Assembly (NCBI GenBank): GCA_963806495.1
Contig: CAWDYA010000002.1
Location: 248,001-312,000 of the forward strand
DNA length: 64,000 bases
Origin: CAWDYA01 sp963806495
GTDB taxonomy: Bacteria > Acidobacteriota > Polarisedimenticolia > JACPZX01 > DASXTC01
Direction: 5' to 3'
Every line of letters starts with the position of its first letter. Position 1 is the stretch's first letter. Shown piece after piece: positions 17,453 through 26,867 of the stretch. The notes beneath the pieces were generated by a model. The model was not told the DNA's origin, searched no databases, and worked only from the letters and a program-made list of their open reading frames with translations. Both the position numbers and the translations under genes were made by a program.

Positions 17453-20182
17453 GTGTCACGGTTCTCCAGGCTCGTCCAGGTCCAGATCCTGCTCGCCATG
17501 CTGCTTTCCGCGGGCGTCGTCTCCGTCAGGGGGGCTGAATCGCCCGTCCCCGAAAGCGGGGTCAGCGCCGATGCCTGGGCGGAGAGGGCGCGGACCTACC
17601 TGCAGGGAGGCGCGGTCTTCAAGGCACTCGACGCCTTCGACCACGCGGTGGCTGTCGACGGCTCGCGAGCCGATCTGCGCCTCGAATACGCCGCGCTCCT
17701 CAAGAAGTCCGGTTTCTGGCTGCGCAGCGCCGAGCAGTTCGTGGCCGTGCTCAAAGCGGAGCCGGATCACGTCGATGCGAATATCGGCTACGGAGAGCTC
17801 CTCCTCTCCGAGTACCAGTTCGCGGCGGCCTCTGAGCAGTTCTCGCGAATCCTCAAGCGGCCACTGCCCGAGCGCGAGAAAGAGCGGGCGGTGGTCGGGC
17901 TCGGCAGCGCACGATTCGGCGTCGGCGACTACGAGGGCGCGGCCGATGTCTTCTCGAAGATGATCGAGGAGCGCCCCACCGCCATGAACGCTATCGCGTT
18001 CCTAGCGGTGGCAAAGCGCAAGCTGGGGGATCTCGATGAAGCGGAGAAGCTCTGGCGCCGCTTCCTCGCGGCCGATCCGGAGATGTCCCGCGCCCGTCTG
18101 CATCTTCTGGAGATCCAGGAGCTCCGGGCGGCGATCGGCAAGGCCCGCGACGTGGTCCACAGGGACGCGGGCAACGCCGCCGCCTGGGCGAATCTGGGAG
18201 ATCTCCTGCGGGAGCAGCCGGACGTCGACGGAGCCCGGCAGGCCTACGAGGCCGCGGTTCGCCTGGCGCCTGCCGACCCGGCCTACCGGTTCTCGCTCGC
18301 CGTCACCCTGCGCGACATGAAGCAATACAAGGCCGCGCTGTCCAGTTTCGGACCCGTCGCGGCCACGCCACGCTTCGGTGCGCTCGCTCTGTACAACATG
18401 GCGTACTGCGCGCGCCGGGCGGGCGAGCCCCAGCGCGAGGCCGCCGCCTGGCGCGACGCCGTCGTGCTCAACCCGGGTGACAGCTATGCCTACCGCCGGT
18501 ACGTCGGCGTGCTGCGGGATCTCGATCAACTCTCGCTGGAGAAGGCCCACGCCGAGGAGCAGGTGGAGCGGGCGTCCGAGCGGCCCGGTGTGTCCGATCC
18601 GGCTCCCTGGATCCATCTCGCAATGATTCTGCAGGCGGTCGGAGACGTTGCGGGCGCGCGCGATGCCGCGCTCGGAGCGCTGCGCGTCGACCTGAACAAC
18701 GTCACGGCGCGGCGCACGCTGCACGATCTGGTGCACGGAGATTCGAAGAGTGCCGAATCCGCGCTCGCGCGCATGAAGGGCCCGAAGGATGCCCCCGTTC
18801 GCGGAGCGCTCCTCATGGCGATCGACCGTAACGACGAAGCGGAGAAGACGCTGAGGGAGGCGCTCGACCCGGATGCTCCCGACCCGAGACTGCTCACCGC
18901 GATCGCCTCGCTCGCGAGCCAGCGAGGGGCGCGGGAGGAGGCGCTCGACCTGCTGCGCACCGCGATCCAGCGGGATCGCGGCTACCTGTACGCACGACTC
19001 GATCTTTCGCTGGCCCTGTTGGACAGCGGCGATCCGAAGGGAGCGGAGGAGTCCGCGAGGGAGGCGATCCGCGTGGCCCCGCGGAACCCCATCGGCTGGT
19101 CGATGCTCGGGGCGGCCCTGCGGCAGACGGGGGACCTGAGCGGCGCCGCGGGAGCGCTCGAGTACGCCGTGTCGCTCGATCCGATGGACGACCGGGGAGC
19201 GCCGCGGCTGCTGCTGGCGAAGATCTACGGAGCCATGGGTGCGATGGACAGGGCGCGGGCTTCGCTGGAAGGCAATCTGCCGGTCGAGCCGCAGGAGCTC
19301 TACAGGATCGCCTGGGAATTCGTGAGGGATACTTACCACGACCGCACGTACAACGGCCAGGACTGGGGGCGGTGGCAGCATCGTTACGACGGCCGTCTGG
19401 ACACGACGGCCGAGGCGCTCGGTGCCGTGGCCACGATGCTCGCGAGCCTGGACGACAGGAACACGCGCCTCCGCAGCGCCGATCAGACCGCTGCGCTGCT
19501 TTTCACCGGGCGCATGGACGCGCCGTTGTTCGCGCCGAGCGGAGCCGCCCTGACCACGAGCCGTACGGTCGACACGAAACACCTCGACGGGAATGTCGGC
19601 TATATTGCGCTCACCAATCTCTACGACCCGAAGCTGCCGGGCGAGCTGGAGAAGGCGGTCGAATCGATGAAGAACACCGACGGAGTCATCCTCGACCTGA
19701 GGGGTAACCAGGGCGGAGCCGACGACGACATCCCGAAGATCGCGGGGATGTTCGTCAAGCCGGGGACGCAGACCGGCACCCTGGTGGGGCCGCAGGGCAA
19801 GACGAAGTCCGCGGCCGAGCCAGCGCCGGGGCGCACCGAACCGATCATCCCCGAGGACAAGCCGGTCGTCGTCCTGGTGGATCGCAACACGGCTTCCTCG
19901 GCCGAGAACCTCGCCGGCAGCCTGAAGCAATCGAACCGGGCCGTCCTCGTGGGGGAGAAGACATACGGCAAGTCGGGCGTCCAGATGCCGAAGCTTCTTC
20001 CCGACGGCACCATCGTCCTGGTGGTCGGTGCCGAACACGCGGATATCGCGGGATCCGTCTACACGGGCGTGGGGATCCAGCCTGACGTCCACGTGGACGG
20101 GGCCTCGGATCGCGCTGCTGAGGACGATCCGGCCCTGCGGCGGGCGCGCGAGCTGGTCAAGCGGACCAAGGGCGGGTCCTGA
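17453..20182 (+). CDS. Secreted TPR protein with C-terminal S41 peptidase domain
   Basis: About 909 residues. A signal peptide (SRLVQVQILLAMLLSAGVVS) precedes roughly 600 residues of tetratricopeptide-like helices, then a tail-specific protease (S41) domain. The S41 core is seen as VGYIALTNLYDP, VILDLRGNQGGADDDIP, the catalytic serine in NTASSAENLAGSL and the catalytic lysine in GEKTYGKSGVQMPKLLPDG, with the final GVGIQPDVHVDG. No PDZ domain is evident between the two parts. The GTG at 17453 is preferred over GTG 17447, because GGGGGAG then lies five bases upstream. It is followed after three bases by a TPR lipoprotein, presumably in the same operon. It probably processes or degrades envelope proteins selected by the TPR array. 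Confidence 0.87.
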   Translation: MSRFSRLVQVQILLAMLLSAGVVSVRGAESPVPESGVSADAWAERARTYLQGGAVFKALDAFDHAVAVDGSRADLRLEYAALLKKSGFWLRSAEQFVAVLKAEPDHVDANIGYGELLLSEYQFAAASEQFSRILKRPLPEREKERAVVGLGSARFGVGDYEGAADVFSKMIEERPTAMNAIAFLAVAKRKLGDLDEAEKLWRRFLAADPEMSRARLHLLEIQELRAAIGKARDVVHRDAGNAAAWANLGDLLREQPDVDGARQAYEAAVRLAPADPAYRFSLAVTLRDMKQYKAALSSFGPVAATPRFGALALYNMAYCARRAGEPQREAAAWRDAVVLNPGDSYAYRRYVGVLRDLDQLSLEKAHAEEQVERASERPGVSDPAPWIHLAMILQAVGDVAGARDAALGALRVDLNNVTARRTLHDLVHGDSKSAESALARMKGPKDAPVRGALLMAIDRNDEAEKTLREALDPDAPDPRLLTAIASLASQRGAREEALDLLRTAIQRDRGYLYARLDLSLALLDSGDPKGAEESAREAIRVAPRNPIGWSMLGAALRQTGDLSGAAGALEYAVSLDPMDDRGAPRLLLAKIYGAMGAMDRARASLEGNLPVEPQELYRIAWEFVRDTYHDRTYNGQDWGRWQHRYDGRLDTTAEALGAVATMLASLDDRNTRLRSADQTAALLFTGRMDAPLFAPSGAALTTSRTVDTKHLDGNVGYIALTNLYDPKLPGELEKAVESMKNTDGVILDLRGNQGGADDDIPKIAGMFVKPGTQTGTLVGPQGKTKSAAEPAPGRTEPIIPEDKPVVVLVDRNTASSAENLAGSLKQSNRAVLVGEKTYGKSGVQMPKLLPDGTIVLVVGAEHADIAGSVYTGVGIQPDVHVDGASDRAAEDDPALRRARELVKRTKGGS

Positions 20183-20185
20183 GCC

Positions 20186-21181
20186 GTGACCTTCATCTCG
20201 CTCCGCAGCGTGACCCTCGGCGCCGCCTTCGCGGCGGCTCTGGGCCTGACGATGGCGCCCGGTTGCGGCGGCCAGCGGCCGGCCTCGCCTGCAGCGGCGG
20301 GCAGCACCGAAGACGCGGCCGACAGCGCGCCTGCGGCGGATACCGGGGTCTCGGCCCCGTCGTCCGACGTGATCGAGGGACTTCGCGCTGCCGTGGAGGC
20401 CGACCCCAACGACGCGCAGGCGCAGTACCGGCTCGGGCTGGCGCTTCACGAGGCGGGTGACGATGCCTCCGCCGTCCTCTCCCTGGGCAAGGCCGTCCGG
20501 CTCGACCCGTCGCTCACCGACGCCTATCTCGCCCTCGGGAACGCCTATCTGAAGAGGGACGACAAGCGCAGCGCCTTTCTCGCCTTCAACGAGGCGGTCC
20601 TGCACGACCCGAACAACCCGTCGGCGCTTTACAATCTCGGAGTCATGCACTACATGGGCGGGCAGTACTCCGAGGCCGCGACGGTTCTCGAGCGTGCGTA
20701 CACCCTCCGGCCGGACGACCCGGACATCGCCTTCCGGCTGGGCATGGCCCGACTCAACGCCGGCGCGATCGGCGACGCGGTGACGGCTCTCCGCAGGGCA
20801 ATCGAGCTGGACCCGTCCAATGCCGAGGCGTGGCTCAACACAGGCACCTGTCTGCTGCAGCTACACCGGACGGATGAGGCGCGTCCGATGCTCGAGAAGG
20901 CGCTCGAGCTGAGGCCCGGGTGGAGCGAGGCGCTCGACAGTCTGGGGGTGCTGACCCAGACGGAAGGAAAGAAAGACGAGGCGCGCAAGCTGTTCCAGCA
21001 GGCGATCGAGGCCGATCCGAACAACCTGCGCGTCCACGTGAACCTGGGCGACCTCTATCAGCAGACCGGCCAGAAGGACAAGGCGCTCACCGAATTCAGA
21101 CTCTTCCTCGACCACTGGAAGGGGAACCTGGCCATGGCTGAGTCGGTCAGGGAGCGGATCAAGAAGCTCGAGGCTCAGTAG
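20186..21181 (+). CDS. TPR-repeat lipoprotein
   Basis: A 331-residue protein with a lipoprotein signal peptide (TLGAAFAAALGLTMAPGCGG; lipid-modified Cys at about residue 27), a Ser/Ala-rich linker, and seven or so tetratricopeptide repeats (for example SALYNLGVMHYMGGQYSEAA and AEAWLNTGTCLLQLHRTDEA). It is expected to be anchored to a membrane in the periplasm as a protein-interaction scaffold. It follows the TPR-S41 gene by three bases and starts with GTG. Its last seven bases overlap the end of the convergent DsbA-like gene. Confidence 0.87.
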   Translation: MTFISLRSVTLGAAFAAALGLTMAPGCGGQRPASPAAAGSTEDAADSAPAADTGVSAPSSDVIEGLRAAVEADPNDAQAQYRLGLALHEAGDDASAVLSLGKAVRLDPSLTDAYLALGNAYLKRDDKRSAFLAFNEAVLHDPNNPSALYNLGVMHYMGGQYSEAATVLERAYTLRPDDPDIAFRLGMARLNAGAIGDAVTALRRAIELDPSNAEAWLNTGTCLLQLHRTDEARPMLEKALELRPGWSEALDSLGVLTQTEGKKDEARKLFQQAIEADPNNLRVHVNLGDLYQQTGQKDKALTEFRLFLDHWKGNLAMAESVRERIKKLEAQ

Positions 21182-22755
21182 CCCGAAGCTGAGGCCTTGT
21201 CGCCGGCCGCGAGCGCTTCGTCGATCATCCGTTTGAACGTGTCGAAGTCGCGCTGCATGACACGCTTGCCGTTGATGAAATAGGTCGGCGTGCCGGTGAC
21301 CCCCACCCGACGCGAATCGGCGATGTCCTTGTCGATCACCGCGGCGCCCGCATCGGTCTTGATCGCCGTCTCCACCTCAGTCGGATCGAGCCCGACCTGC
21401 CGGGCCAGGTTCACCAGGTTGGCCGCCCCGAGCTGCGCATGGTTCTTGAACAGAAGGTCGTGCATCTCCCAGAACTTGCCGTGCTCCATCGCCTCGACCG
21501 AGACCACGGCCGCAGGCCGTGCGTTGGGGTGGATGCTCATCAACGGCAGGTGCTTGAAGGCCAGCTTCACCTTGCCCGGGTAGGCGTCGAGAACCTGCTT
21601 GATCAGCGGCTGCGCATTGGCGCAGTAGGGGCACTGGAAATCGGCGAACTCGACGATGGTGACGGGGGCATCGGGGTCGCCCTTCACAGGCGCGCCGGAC
21701 ACGTCGATGTCGACCACCTGCTTCGCCATCGCGGCCTGCTTGTCCGCCTGGGCCTTCCTCTGGGCCGCCATCTGTGCCTCGATCCGCCCGCGGACCTCCG
21801 CCGCGATGGCGCCGACATCACCGCCTGAACGGCCGGCCTCGATCATCCGAGTGAGGGTGTCGTTGTCCCACGACGGGACCTTGATCCCGTTGATGAAGAA
21901 GCTGGGTGTCCCGCTGACGCCGACACGCTGTGCCTCCTGGACATCCTTCTCGAGATCCTTGGCTACCTCGGAATCCTTCATGTCCTTCTCGAAGCGGGCC
22001 ACGTCCAGACCCAGGTCACCGGCGTACTTCTTGAGGCTGGCCTCGTCGAGAGCCCGGGAATTGGCGAACAGCAGGTCGTGCATCTCCCAGAATTTCCCCT
22101 GCCTTCCCGCGGCCAGGCTGGCCAGCGCCGCACCGTGGGCGAAACGGTGAATGGAGGTGAGTGGGAACTGCTTGAATACGAACTTGACGTCATCCGGATA
22201 CTTGGCGAGCATCTGCGTCACCACCGGCACGGCACGGACGCAGTAGGGGCACTGGTAGTCGGCGAACTCGACCAGCGTGACAGGGGCCTTGCTGTTGCCC
22301 TTGACGCGGGCTCCATCCATGGAGATATCGACCGGTTTGTCGGGCGTGACCGGCCCTGCGGGGGCATCCGCGGGAGCGGCCGCGGGCTGTTGGGCGGCCC
22401 CCGCGAGCGAGGCGAGGATCACCTTGTCGCTGTCGCCGGCTTTCACCCCCGCGATGATCGCAGCCGCGAGCTTCGGGCTGTGACCGCAGTTCGGATCCTT
22501 GACCCGGCACTCGGCGATCGTCATGCCGCAGCCGCAATCGCACGACTGGGAGTTCATCAGATCGAGCGCCCGCTCCTTGCCCGCCGCGTCCAGACCCGTG
22601 AAATCGACCCCAGCCAGGTTCTCGCGGTACTGGATAGGGGCGGTGCCCGCGTTGGCTGCCGCGGAAGGAGCCGAGTCCTCGCGAGCGCCGCTCGCCGAGC
22701 AGGAGAGCGCCAGCGCGAAGATGATCAGGGAAAAGAGGGTGATTTTTCGGTGCAC
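21175..22755 (-). CDS. Tandem DsbA-like thioredoxin protein, exported
   Basis: A 526-residue exported protein with two DsbA/Thioredoxin_4 domains, each with a CPYC active site (DYQCPYCVRAVPV about residue 175; DFQCPYCANAQPL about residue 385) and a cis-proline loop (VSGTPSFFINGIKVP; VTGTPTYFINGKRVM). Between the signal sequence and the first domain lies a small Cys-rich module, SCDCGCGMTIAECRVKDPNC. The GTG start at 22755 is preferred because GGAGGAG lies six bases upstream; ATG 22770, inside that ribosome site, is the alternative. The signal sequence has a Cys (LALSCSAS), so it may be a lipoprotein. It likely oxidises or isomerises disulfides in the periplasm. Confidence 0.88.
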   Translation of the reverse strand: MHRKITLFSLIIFALALSCSASGAREDSAPSAAANAGTAPIQYRENLAGVDFTGLDAAGKERALDLMNSQSCDCGCGMTIAECRVKDPNCGHSPKLAAAIIAGVKAGDSDKVILASLAGAAQQPAAAPADAPAGPVTPDKPVDISMDGARVKGNSKAPVTLVEFADYQCPYCVRAVPVVTQMLAKYPDDVKFVFKQFPLTSIHRFAHGAALASLAAGRQGKFWEMHDLLFANSRALDEASLKKYAGDLGLDVARFEKDMKDSEVAKDLEKDVQEAQRVGVSGTPSFFINGIKVPSWDNDTLTRMIEAGRSGGDVGAIAAEVRGRIEAQMAAQRKAQADKQAAMAKQVVDIDVSGAPVKGDPDAPVTIVEFADFQCPYCANAQPLIKQVLDAYPGKVKLAFKHLPLMSIHPNARPAAVVSVEAMEHGKFWEMHDLLFKNHAQLGAANLVNLARQVGLDPTEVETAIKTDAGAAVIDKDIADSRRVGVTGTPTYFINGKRVMQRDFDTFKRMIDEALAAGDKASASGY

Positions 22756-22846
22756 TGCGGACTCCTCCATGCGGGATCGCGGATGGCGGGCAACGTCTGG
22801 CGATGCCCGTGATGGCACTGATGATAGCTCTCGTCGAGGCTTCGTA

Positions 22847-22874
22847 ATCATACCCTGTTTGAATGGGTTGTCAA
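22847..22874 (-). promoter_or_regulatory. Strong sigma-70-like promoter of the tandem DsbA gene
   Basis: On the minus strand a perfect TTGACA (22874-22869), a 16-base spacer, then TATGAT (22852-22847, 5/6). It would give a leader of about 85 bases before the GTG start at 22755. Confidence 0.6.
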
Positions 22875-23138
22875 TCGGCCGGCACCCCCGATGCGCGGGC
22901 CATTCGGGCCGTCTGGCGGGGGCCGGGGCGGCGCGCTCTCCGATCGCGTGAATATTCGCGTACCGCAAGTCATATCCCTGCATTCCCGGAAACGTCTGAG
23001 CCAATGAGGCTTCTTGACTTGGCAGAAGCTGGGCTTATACATATCTTTCACCGAAAAAGCGAACTACCGGAATGGGCAAGAGCCCCTCCCGGCGGGTTCG
23101 CGGCAAGCAACACGGACAAACGCATGGAGGATCTTCTC
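22875..23138. other. Divergent intergenic region between DsbA-like and TonB-receptor genes
   Basis: The whole gap between the two starts is about 380 bases. It holds one promoter for each direction and a leader of about 90 bases before the receptor. ATGGAGGAT at 23124-23132 contains the receptor's ribosome site. I see no small gene in it. Confidence 0.45.
23014..23041 (+). promoter_or_regulatory. Sigma-70-like promoter of the TonB-dependent receptor operon
   Basis: TTGACT (23014-23019), a 16-base spacer and TATACA (23036-23041), in a locally AT-rich stretch. Confidence 0.5.
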
Positions 23139-25754
23139 ATGCACCCGAGGCGCTCCATCCTGGTCGCGCTTGCGCTGGCCGTGATCGTCCTCGCCTGGCT
23201 GCCCCCGGCCCACGCCCAGGCGAACATCACCGGCACAATCCGCGGCGGCGTGACCGACGACACCGGCAATTTCCTTCCGGGGGCCACGGTCGAGCTCGCC
23301 AGCGCCGCGCTCGGCAGCGCGACCCGAAGCGCGATCACGAATGCCGAGGGGAACTTCACGATCAACGGACTTCCGGTTGGCGTCTACAGCATGACCGTGA
23401 CGATGATCGGCTACAGACCCGTGGAGTTCGTGCAGATCGTCGTCAACCCCGACGAAAGCCGTGTGTTCGACATCAAGCTGCCCGAGGGGTTGAGCGAGAA
23501 GATCACCGTCCAGGCGGAGCGGCCCGTGGTCGACACCAGCAACACCTCCTCCAAGGAGGTCGTCGACGCCACCTACGTCAACAGGCTGCCGCTGATCTCG
23601 CGGCGCTATCAGCAGATTCTGACCCTCTTCCCGGGAGTCAGCAACGACCAGGGATTCACCGTGGCCCAGTTCCACGTCAACGGCGGCCGCATAACACAGA
23701 ACGGCTTCCGGCTCGACGGGGCCACGATCAACGACTTCACGACCGGAACGTTCGGTCTCAACGTGAACCAGAACTCGATCGAACGGTTCGAGATGAACAC
23801 ATCGGGCTTCCAGCCCGAGTACGGCGAGAACTCCGGCGGGATCGCGAACATCATTACCAAGTCGGGCACCAACAGCTACGAGATGCTCTACAGCGGCTTC
23901 TTCCGCAGCGACTCGTGGGGCTCCGGGATTCAGGGGTTCAACGACCTGATCGCCAACGCGGACAGCGACGGCAACCTCTCGAACAACAATAACCCGAGGC
24001 CGGAGACGCAGCAGTGGCAGGAGCTCGCTTTCTCGGGCCCGCTGATCAAGAACAAACTCTGGTTCGCCTCCTCCTTCCAGTACTGGCAGGAGGACATCGG
24101 CTCGGTGTTCAACGAGTCGGTGCGTCAGGGTGACCGGTACCACGGTCAGTTCAAGATGACGTGGCAGGTGAACCCGGACAACACCCTGGTCACCAACTTC
24201 GCCACCGACCCGTCATTCTTCAAGAGCGTCATCACCGATGCCCGCTATGCAAAGGGAACCAACTACGACCAGAACCAGAGCGGGTACTTCCTGCAGTTTC
24301 GCGACACGCAGACGATCAGCCCGAACGCTTTCCTGGAGAGCCAGGTTTTCCTTCATCACCAGTACCTGACGGCCCGCCCGACGAACGATTCCCTCGGCCC
24401 GTTCGAGATAGTCTTCAATCCCGGACAGCCGCTGTTGTTTGAGGGGAGCTATCCGAGCGACCAGGACCGGAGCACCAATCGGCTCCGTCTCAGCTCGGCG
24501 CTCACCATCCAGAAGGGGACCCATCGTGTAAAGACCGGGTTCGATTACTCCTTCATGGACTATACGGGGACGTACCGCTCCGAGGACGTCACCCTGAACT
24601 TCGACTCCTATGTTGCGGGATACGGCCCCGGCTCGACGCTGCGCTACACCTATGATTACCGCAACCCGGAGGTGACGGACCGGCGCGACACGGAGGCGGA
24701 TGCCTTCATCCAGGACACCTGGGTCATCGACGAGCACTGGACCGTCGAGGGGGGCGTGCGCTGGGATCACCAGAGCATCATCGGGGAGAACAACTTCGCG
24801 CCCCGCATGGGCGTGGCGTACGACCCGCAGGGGAAGGGCAAGTCCAAGGTGTACGCGAACTACGGGCGTTTCTACGACAATGTCTTCACCAACTTCGTGG
24901 ACTTCCTGAACACCGACGGATACACGGTGTCGTATTCCCTGTACGACGCCGGATCGGCTACGACCACGTCCGGGACCATCTACAACTACGACTACGCCGT
25001 CGACGGCAAGCTGAAAACCCCGTACAAGGACTCCTGGACCCTCGGCTTCGAGCAGGAGATCCCGTGGAACCTGAGAGTCGGGGTGAGCACCACCCAGTGG
25101 AAGGGGAGAAACCAGCTCCGCTCGACGTACACGACCGACCTGAGCACTGTCCCCTCCAGCGTCAAGCTCGATCCCGCGGCCAACGCGGCGATCATTCTCG
25201 ACAGCAAGGGAGAGTCGGAGTACTCCGACGTCAAGCTCTCGGTCCGCAAGCCGTTCAGCCACAGGTTCGAGCTCATCGGATCGTACACACGCTCCCGCGT
25301 CATCGGGGACGCCTCCGAAGACTTCGGCTTCGAGAACCGTGCGGACAGGAAATCCCTTCAGGTGACGCGTCTCGACTACGATCGCCCGGACGTGATCAAC
25401 CTCTCGGCCTTCGGCAATCTGCCGATGGGCATGGAGATCACCGGCATCTTCCGCTACCAGTCGGGCCGTCTCTACAGCCCGATCATCTACAGCGGCGGCC
25501 AGGCGCTGATCGATACGGCCCACGGCGGGAAGAACTCCGAACGGATGCCGCCCGTGCGGTCGCTGGATCTCTCCCTCTCCAAGCGGTTCGAGCTGGGCAG
25601 ATCGCAGATGAAGCTGACGGCGCAGGTGTTCAATCTCACGAACGAGCTCAACGTCATCGACGTGGAGAGGACGACGACCGCCAGCACGTATCGCGGACCG
25701 GTCGATATCGACTTCGGCCGGATCGTCCAGTTCGGAGTCGAGTTCCGCTACTAG
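23139..25754 (+). CDS. TonB-dependent receptor with carboxypeptidase-regulatory-like N-terminal domain
   Basis: An 871-residue outer-membrane receptor. A signal peptide (RRSILVALALAVIVLAWLPP, cleavage after AHAQ) is followed by a CarboxypepD_reg-like domain (about 28-115; GTIRGGVTDDTGNFLPGATV to MIGYRPVEF), a plug domain (about 130-250; HVNGGRITQNGFRLDGATIN, IANIITKSGTN) and a 22-strand-type barrel ending in VQFGVEFRY with a terminal aromatic residue. This architecture is abundant in Acidobacteriota. Start 23139 is chosen because GGAGGAT lies seven bases upstream; ATG 23124 is part of that site. The ligand is unknown. Two downstream genes, a substrate-binding protein and a hybrid kinase, suggest a linked uptake-and-sensing unit. 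Confidence 0.9.
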   Translation: MHPRRSILVALALAVIVLAWLPPAHAQANITGTIRGGVTDDTGNFLPGATVELASAALGSATRSAITNAEGNFTINGLPVGVYSMTVTMIGYRPVEFVQIVVNPDESRVFDIKLPEGLSEKITVQAERPVVDTSNTSSKEVVDATYVNRLPLISRRYQQILTLFPGVSNDQGFTVAQFHVNGGRITQNGFRLDGATINDFTTGTFGLNVNQNSIERFEMNTSGFQPEYGENSGGIANIITKSGTNSYEMLYSGFFRSDSWGSGIQGFNDLIANADSDGNLSNNNNPRPETQQWQELAFSGPLIKNKLWFASSFQYWQEDIGSVFNESVRQGDRYHGQFKMTWQVNPDNTLVTNFATDPSFFKSVITDARYAKGTNYDQNQSGYFLQFRDTQTISPNAFLESQVFLHHQYLTARPTNDSLGPFEIVFNPGQPLLFEGSYPSDQDRSTNRLRLSSALTIQKGTHRVKTGFDYSFMDYTGTYRSEDVTLNFDSYVAGYGPGSTLRYTYDYRNPEVTDRRDTEADAFIQDTWVIDEHWTVEGGVRWDHQSIIGENNFAPRMGVAYDPQGKGKSKVYANYGRFYDNVFTNFVDFLNTDGYTVSYSLYDAGSATTTSGTIYNYDYAVDGKLKTPYKDSWTLGFEQEIPWNLRVGVSTTQWKGRNQLRSTYTTDLSTVPSSVKLDPAANAAIILDSKGESEYSDVKLSVRKPFSHRFELIGSYTRSRVIGDASEDFGFENRADRKSLQVTRLDYDRPDVINLSAFGNLPMGMEITGIFRYQSGRLYSPIIYSGGQALIDTAHGGKNSERMPPVRSLDLSLSKRFELGRSQMKLTAQVFNLTNELNVIDVERTTTASTYRGPVDIDFGRIVQFGVEFRY

Positions 25755-25886
25755 GTCGGGAGAGGAGCGCCGTCGCGGCGCTCGAAAATCACAGGATTCC
25801 GCCGGGGCGCCCGGGAGGCGCTCCGGCGGCGCTCGGATGAGTGACGGATCTCAGTCTCTCCCCGCCAGGGGGCGGAGGATCACGGC

Positions 25887-26849
25887 ATGATGTCTCGGTG
25901 GAGGCGGATGGCGCAGGCGGTGCTCGTGTGCGTCGTCCTGGTCACGGAACTCGTCCCGGCGTTCTCGCACTCGCCCGTGACCGTGGTCGCGGTCCTGAGC
26001 CGCGACGTCGCGCCCTACAGGGAGGCGCTGCGCGGCTTCGAGGAGGTGCTGAAGGGCTCGGGGCGTGCCTACCGGGTGAGCGAAATCGCGATGGACACGA
26101 CGCGCCTCGATGAGGACGGGCTGGTCGCGAAGCTGAGGGATCGCCATCCCGACCTGATCCTGACGGTCGGCAGCACCGCCACCAGAGTCATCGTGGAGCG
26201 CGTCCATGACATTCCGGTGGTCTTCTCGCTCGTCCTCCCGTCCTCCGGAAACGGGACGCTGGAAGGGTTGATGCAGTCCCGGGAGAACGTCACGGGCGCG
26301 TCGATGGAGATACCCTACGAAACGCAGTTCGCCAAGCTGAAGGAGGTTCTGCCCTTCGCGAAGAGGCTCGGCGTCCTGTACGACCCGCAGGTCACCGGCC
26401 CGATCGTCGACTCGGCCGCCCAGACGGCACGGGGCATGGGGCTCGAGCTGGTGTCGATCCCGGTGTCGACGGCGTCGGAGGTGATCGCGGGTGCGGAGAC
26501 CCTGGCAGGTCAGGTCGACGTGATCTGGTCCGTGGCCGACAGCACGGTCTTCTCACCACAGGGGCTGCGTCAGATGCTCCTCGTGACGCTGCGCAAGCGC
26601 GTCCCGTTCGTCGGGTTGTCGCCGTCTTTCGTCAAGGCGGGCGCGCTGCTGGCCTTCTCGGTGGACTACGAGGACGTCGGCCGCCAGTCGGGCGAGTCGG
26701 CCATGAGGATCCTCTCGGGCGAGGAGCCCGCGAAGATCCCGATGACGGTCCCGCGGAGCGTCTCGCTTTCCGTGAACATGAACACGGCCAAGCAGATCCA
26801 GGTGCGAATCCAGGACGATATCAAGGACAAGGCCGAGCTCTTCTTCTAG
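25887..26849 (+). CDS. ABC-type substrate-binding protein (PF04392-like), without permease
   Basis: A 320-residue exported protein with a signal peptide (RMAQAVLVCVVLVTELVPAF) and the two-lobe fold of the TrpX/YtrF-like ABC_sub_bind family: VTVVAVLSRDVAPYREALRG at the start, LILTVGSTATRVI, IPVVFSLVLP, then KRLGVLYDP and VPFVGLSPSFVKAGALLAFS. The permease and ATPase genes usually next to such proteins are absent. A hybrid histidine kinase starts 18 bases downstream instead, so this protein may present its ligand to the kinase sensor domain. That role is inference. It lies 132 bases after the receptor gene and is probably in the same transcript. Confidence 0.85.
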   Translation: MMSRWRRMAQAVLVCVVLVTELVPAFSHSPVTVVAVLSRDVAPYREALRGFEEVLKGSGRAYRVSEIAMDTTRLDEDGLVAKLRDRHPDLILTVGSTATRVIVERVHDIPVVFSLVLPSSGNGTLEGLMQSRENVTGASMEIPYETQFAKLKEVLPFAKRLGVLYDPQVTGPIVDSAAQTARGMGLELVSIPVSTASEVIAGAETLAGQVDVIWSVADSTVFSPQGLRQMLLVTLRKRVPFVGLSPSFVKAGALLAFSVDYEDVGRQSGESAMRILSGEEPAKIPMTVPRSVSLSVNMNTAKQIQVRIQDDIKDKAELFF

Positions 26850-26867
26850 GGCGCGCGGCGGGACATC

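Noticed and set aside
18002..20650. Open frame of 882 codons antisense to the TPR-S41 gene and TPR lipoprotein
   Set aside because: Spans two real genes and has no domain; a compositional shadow.
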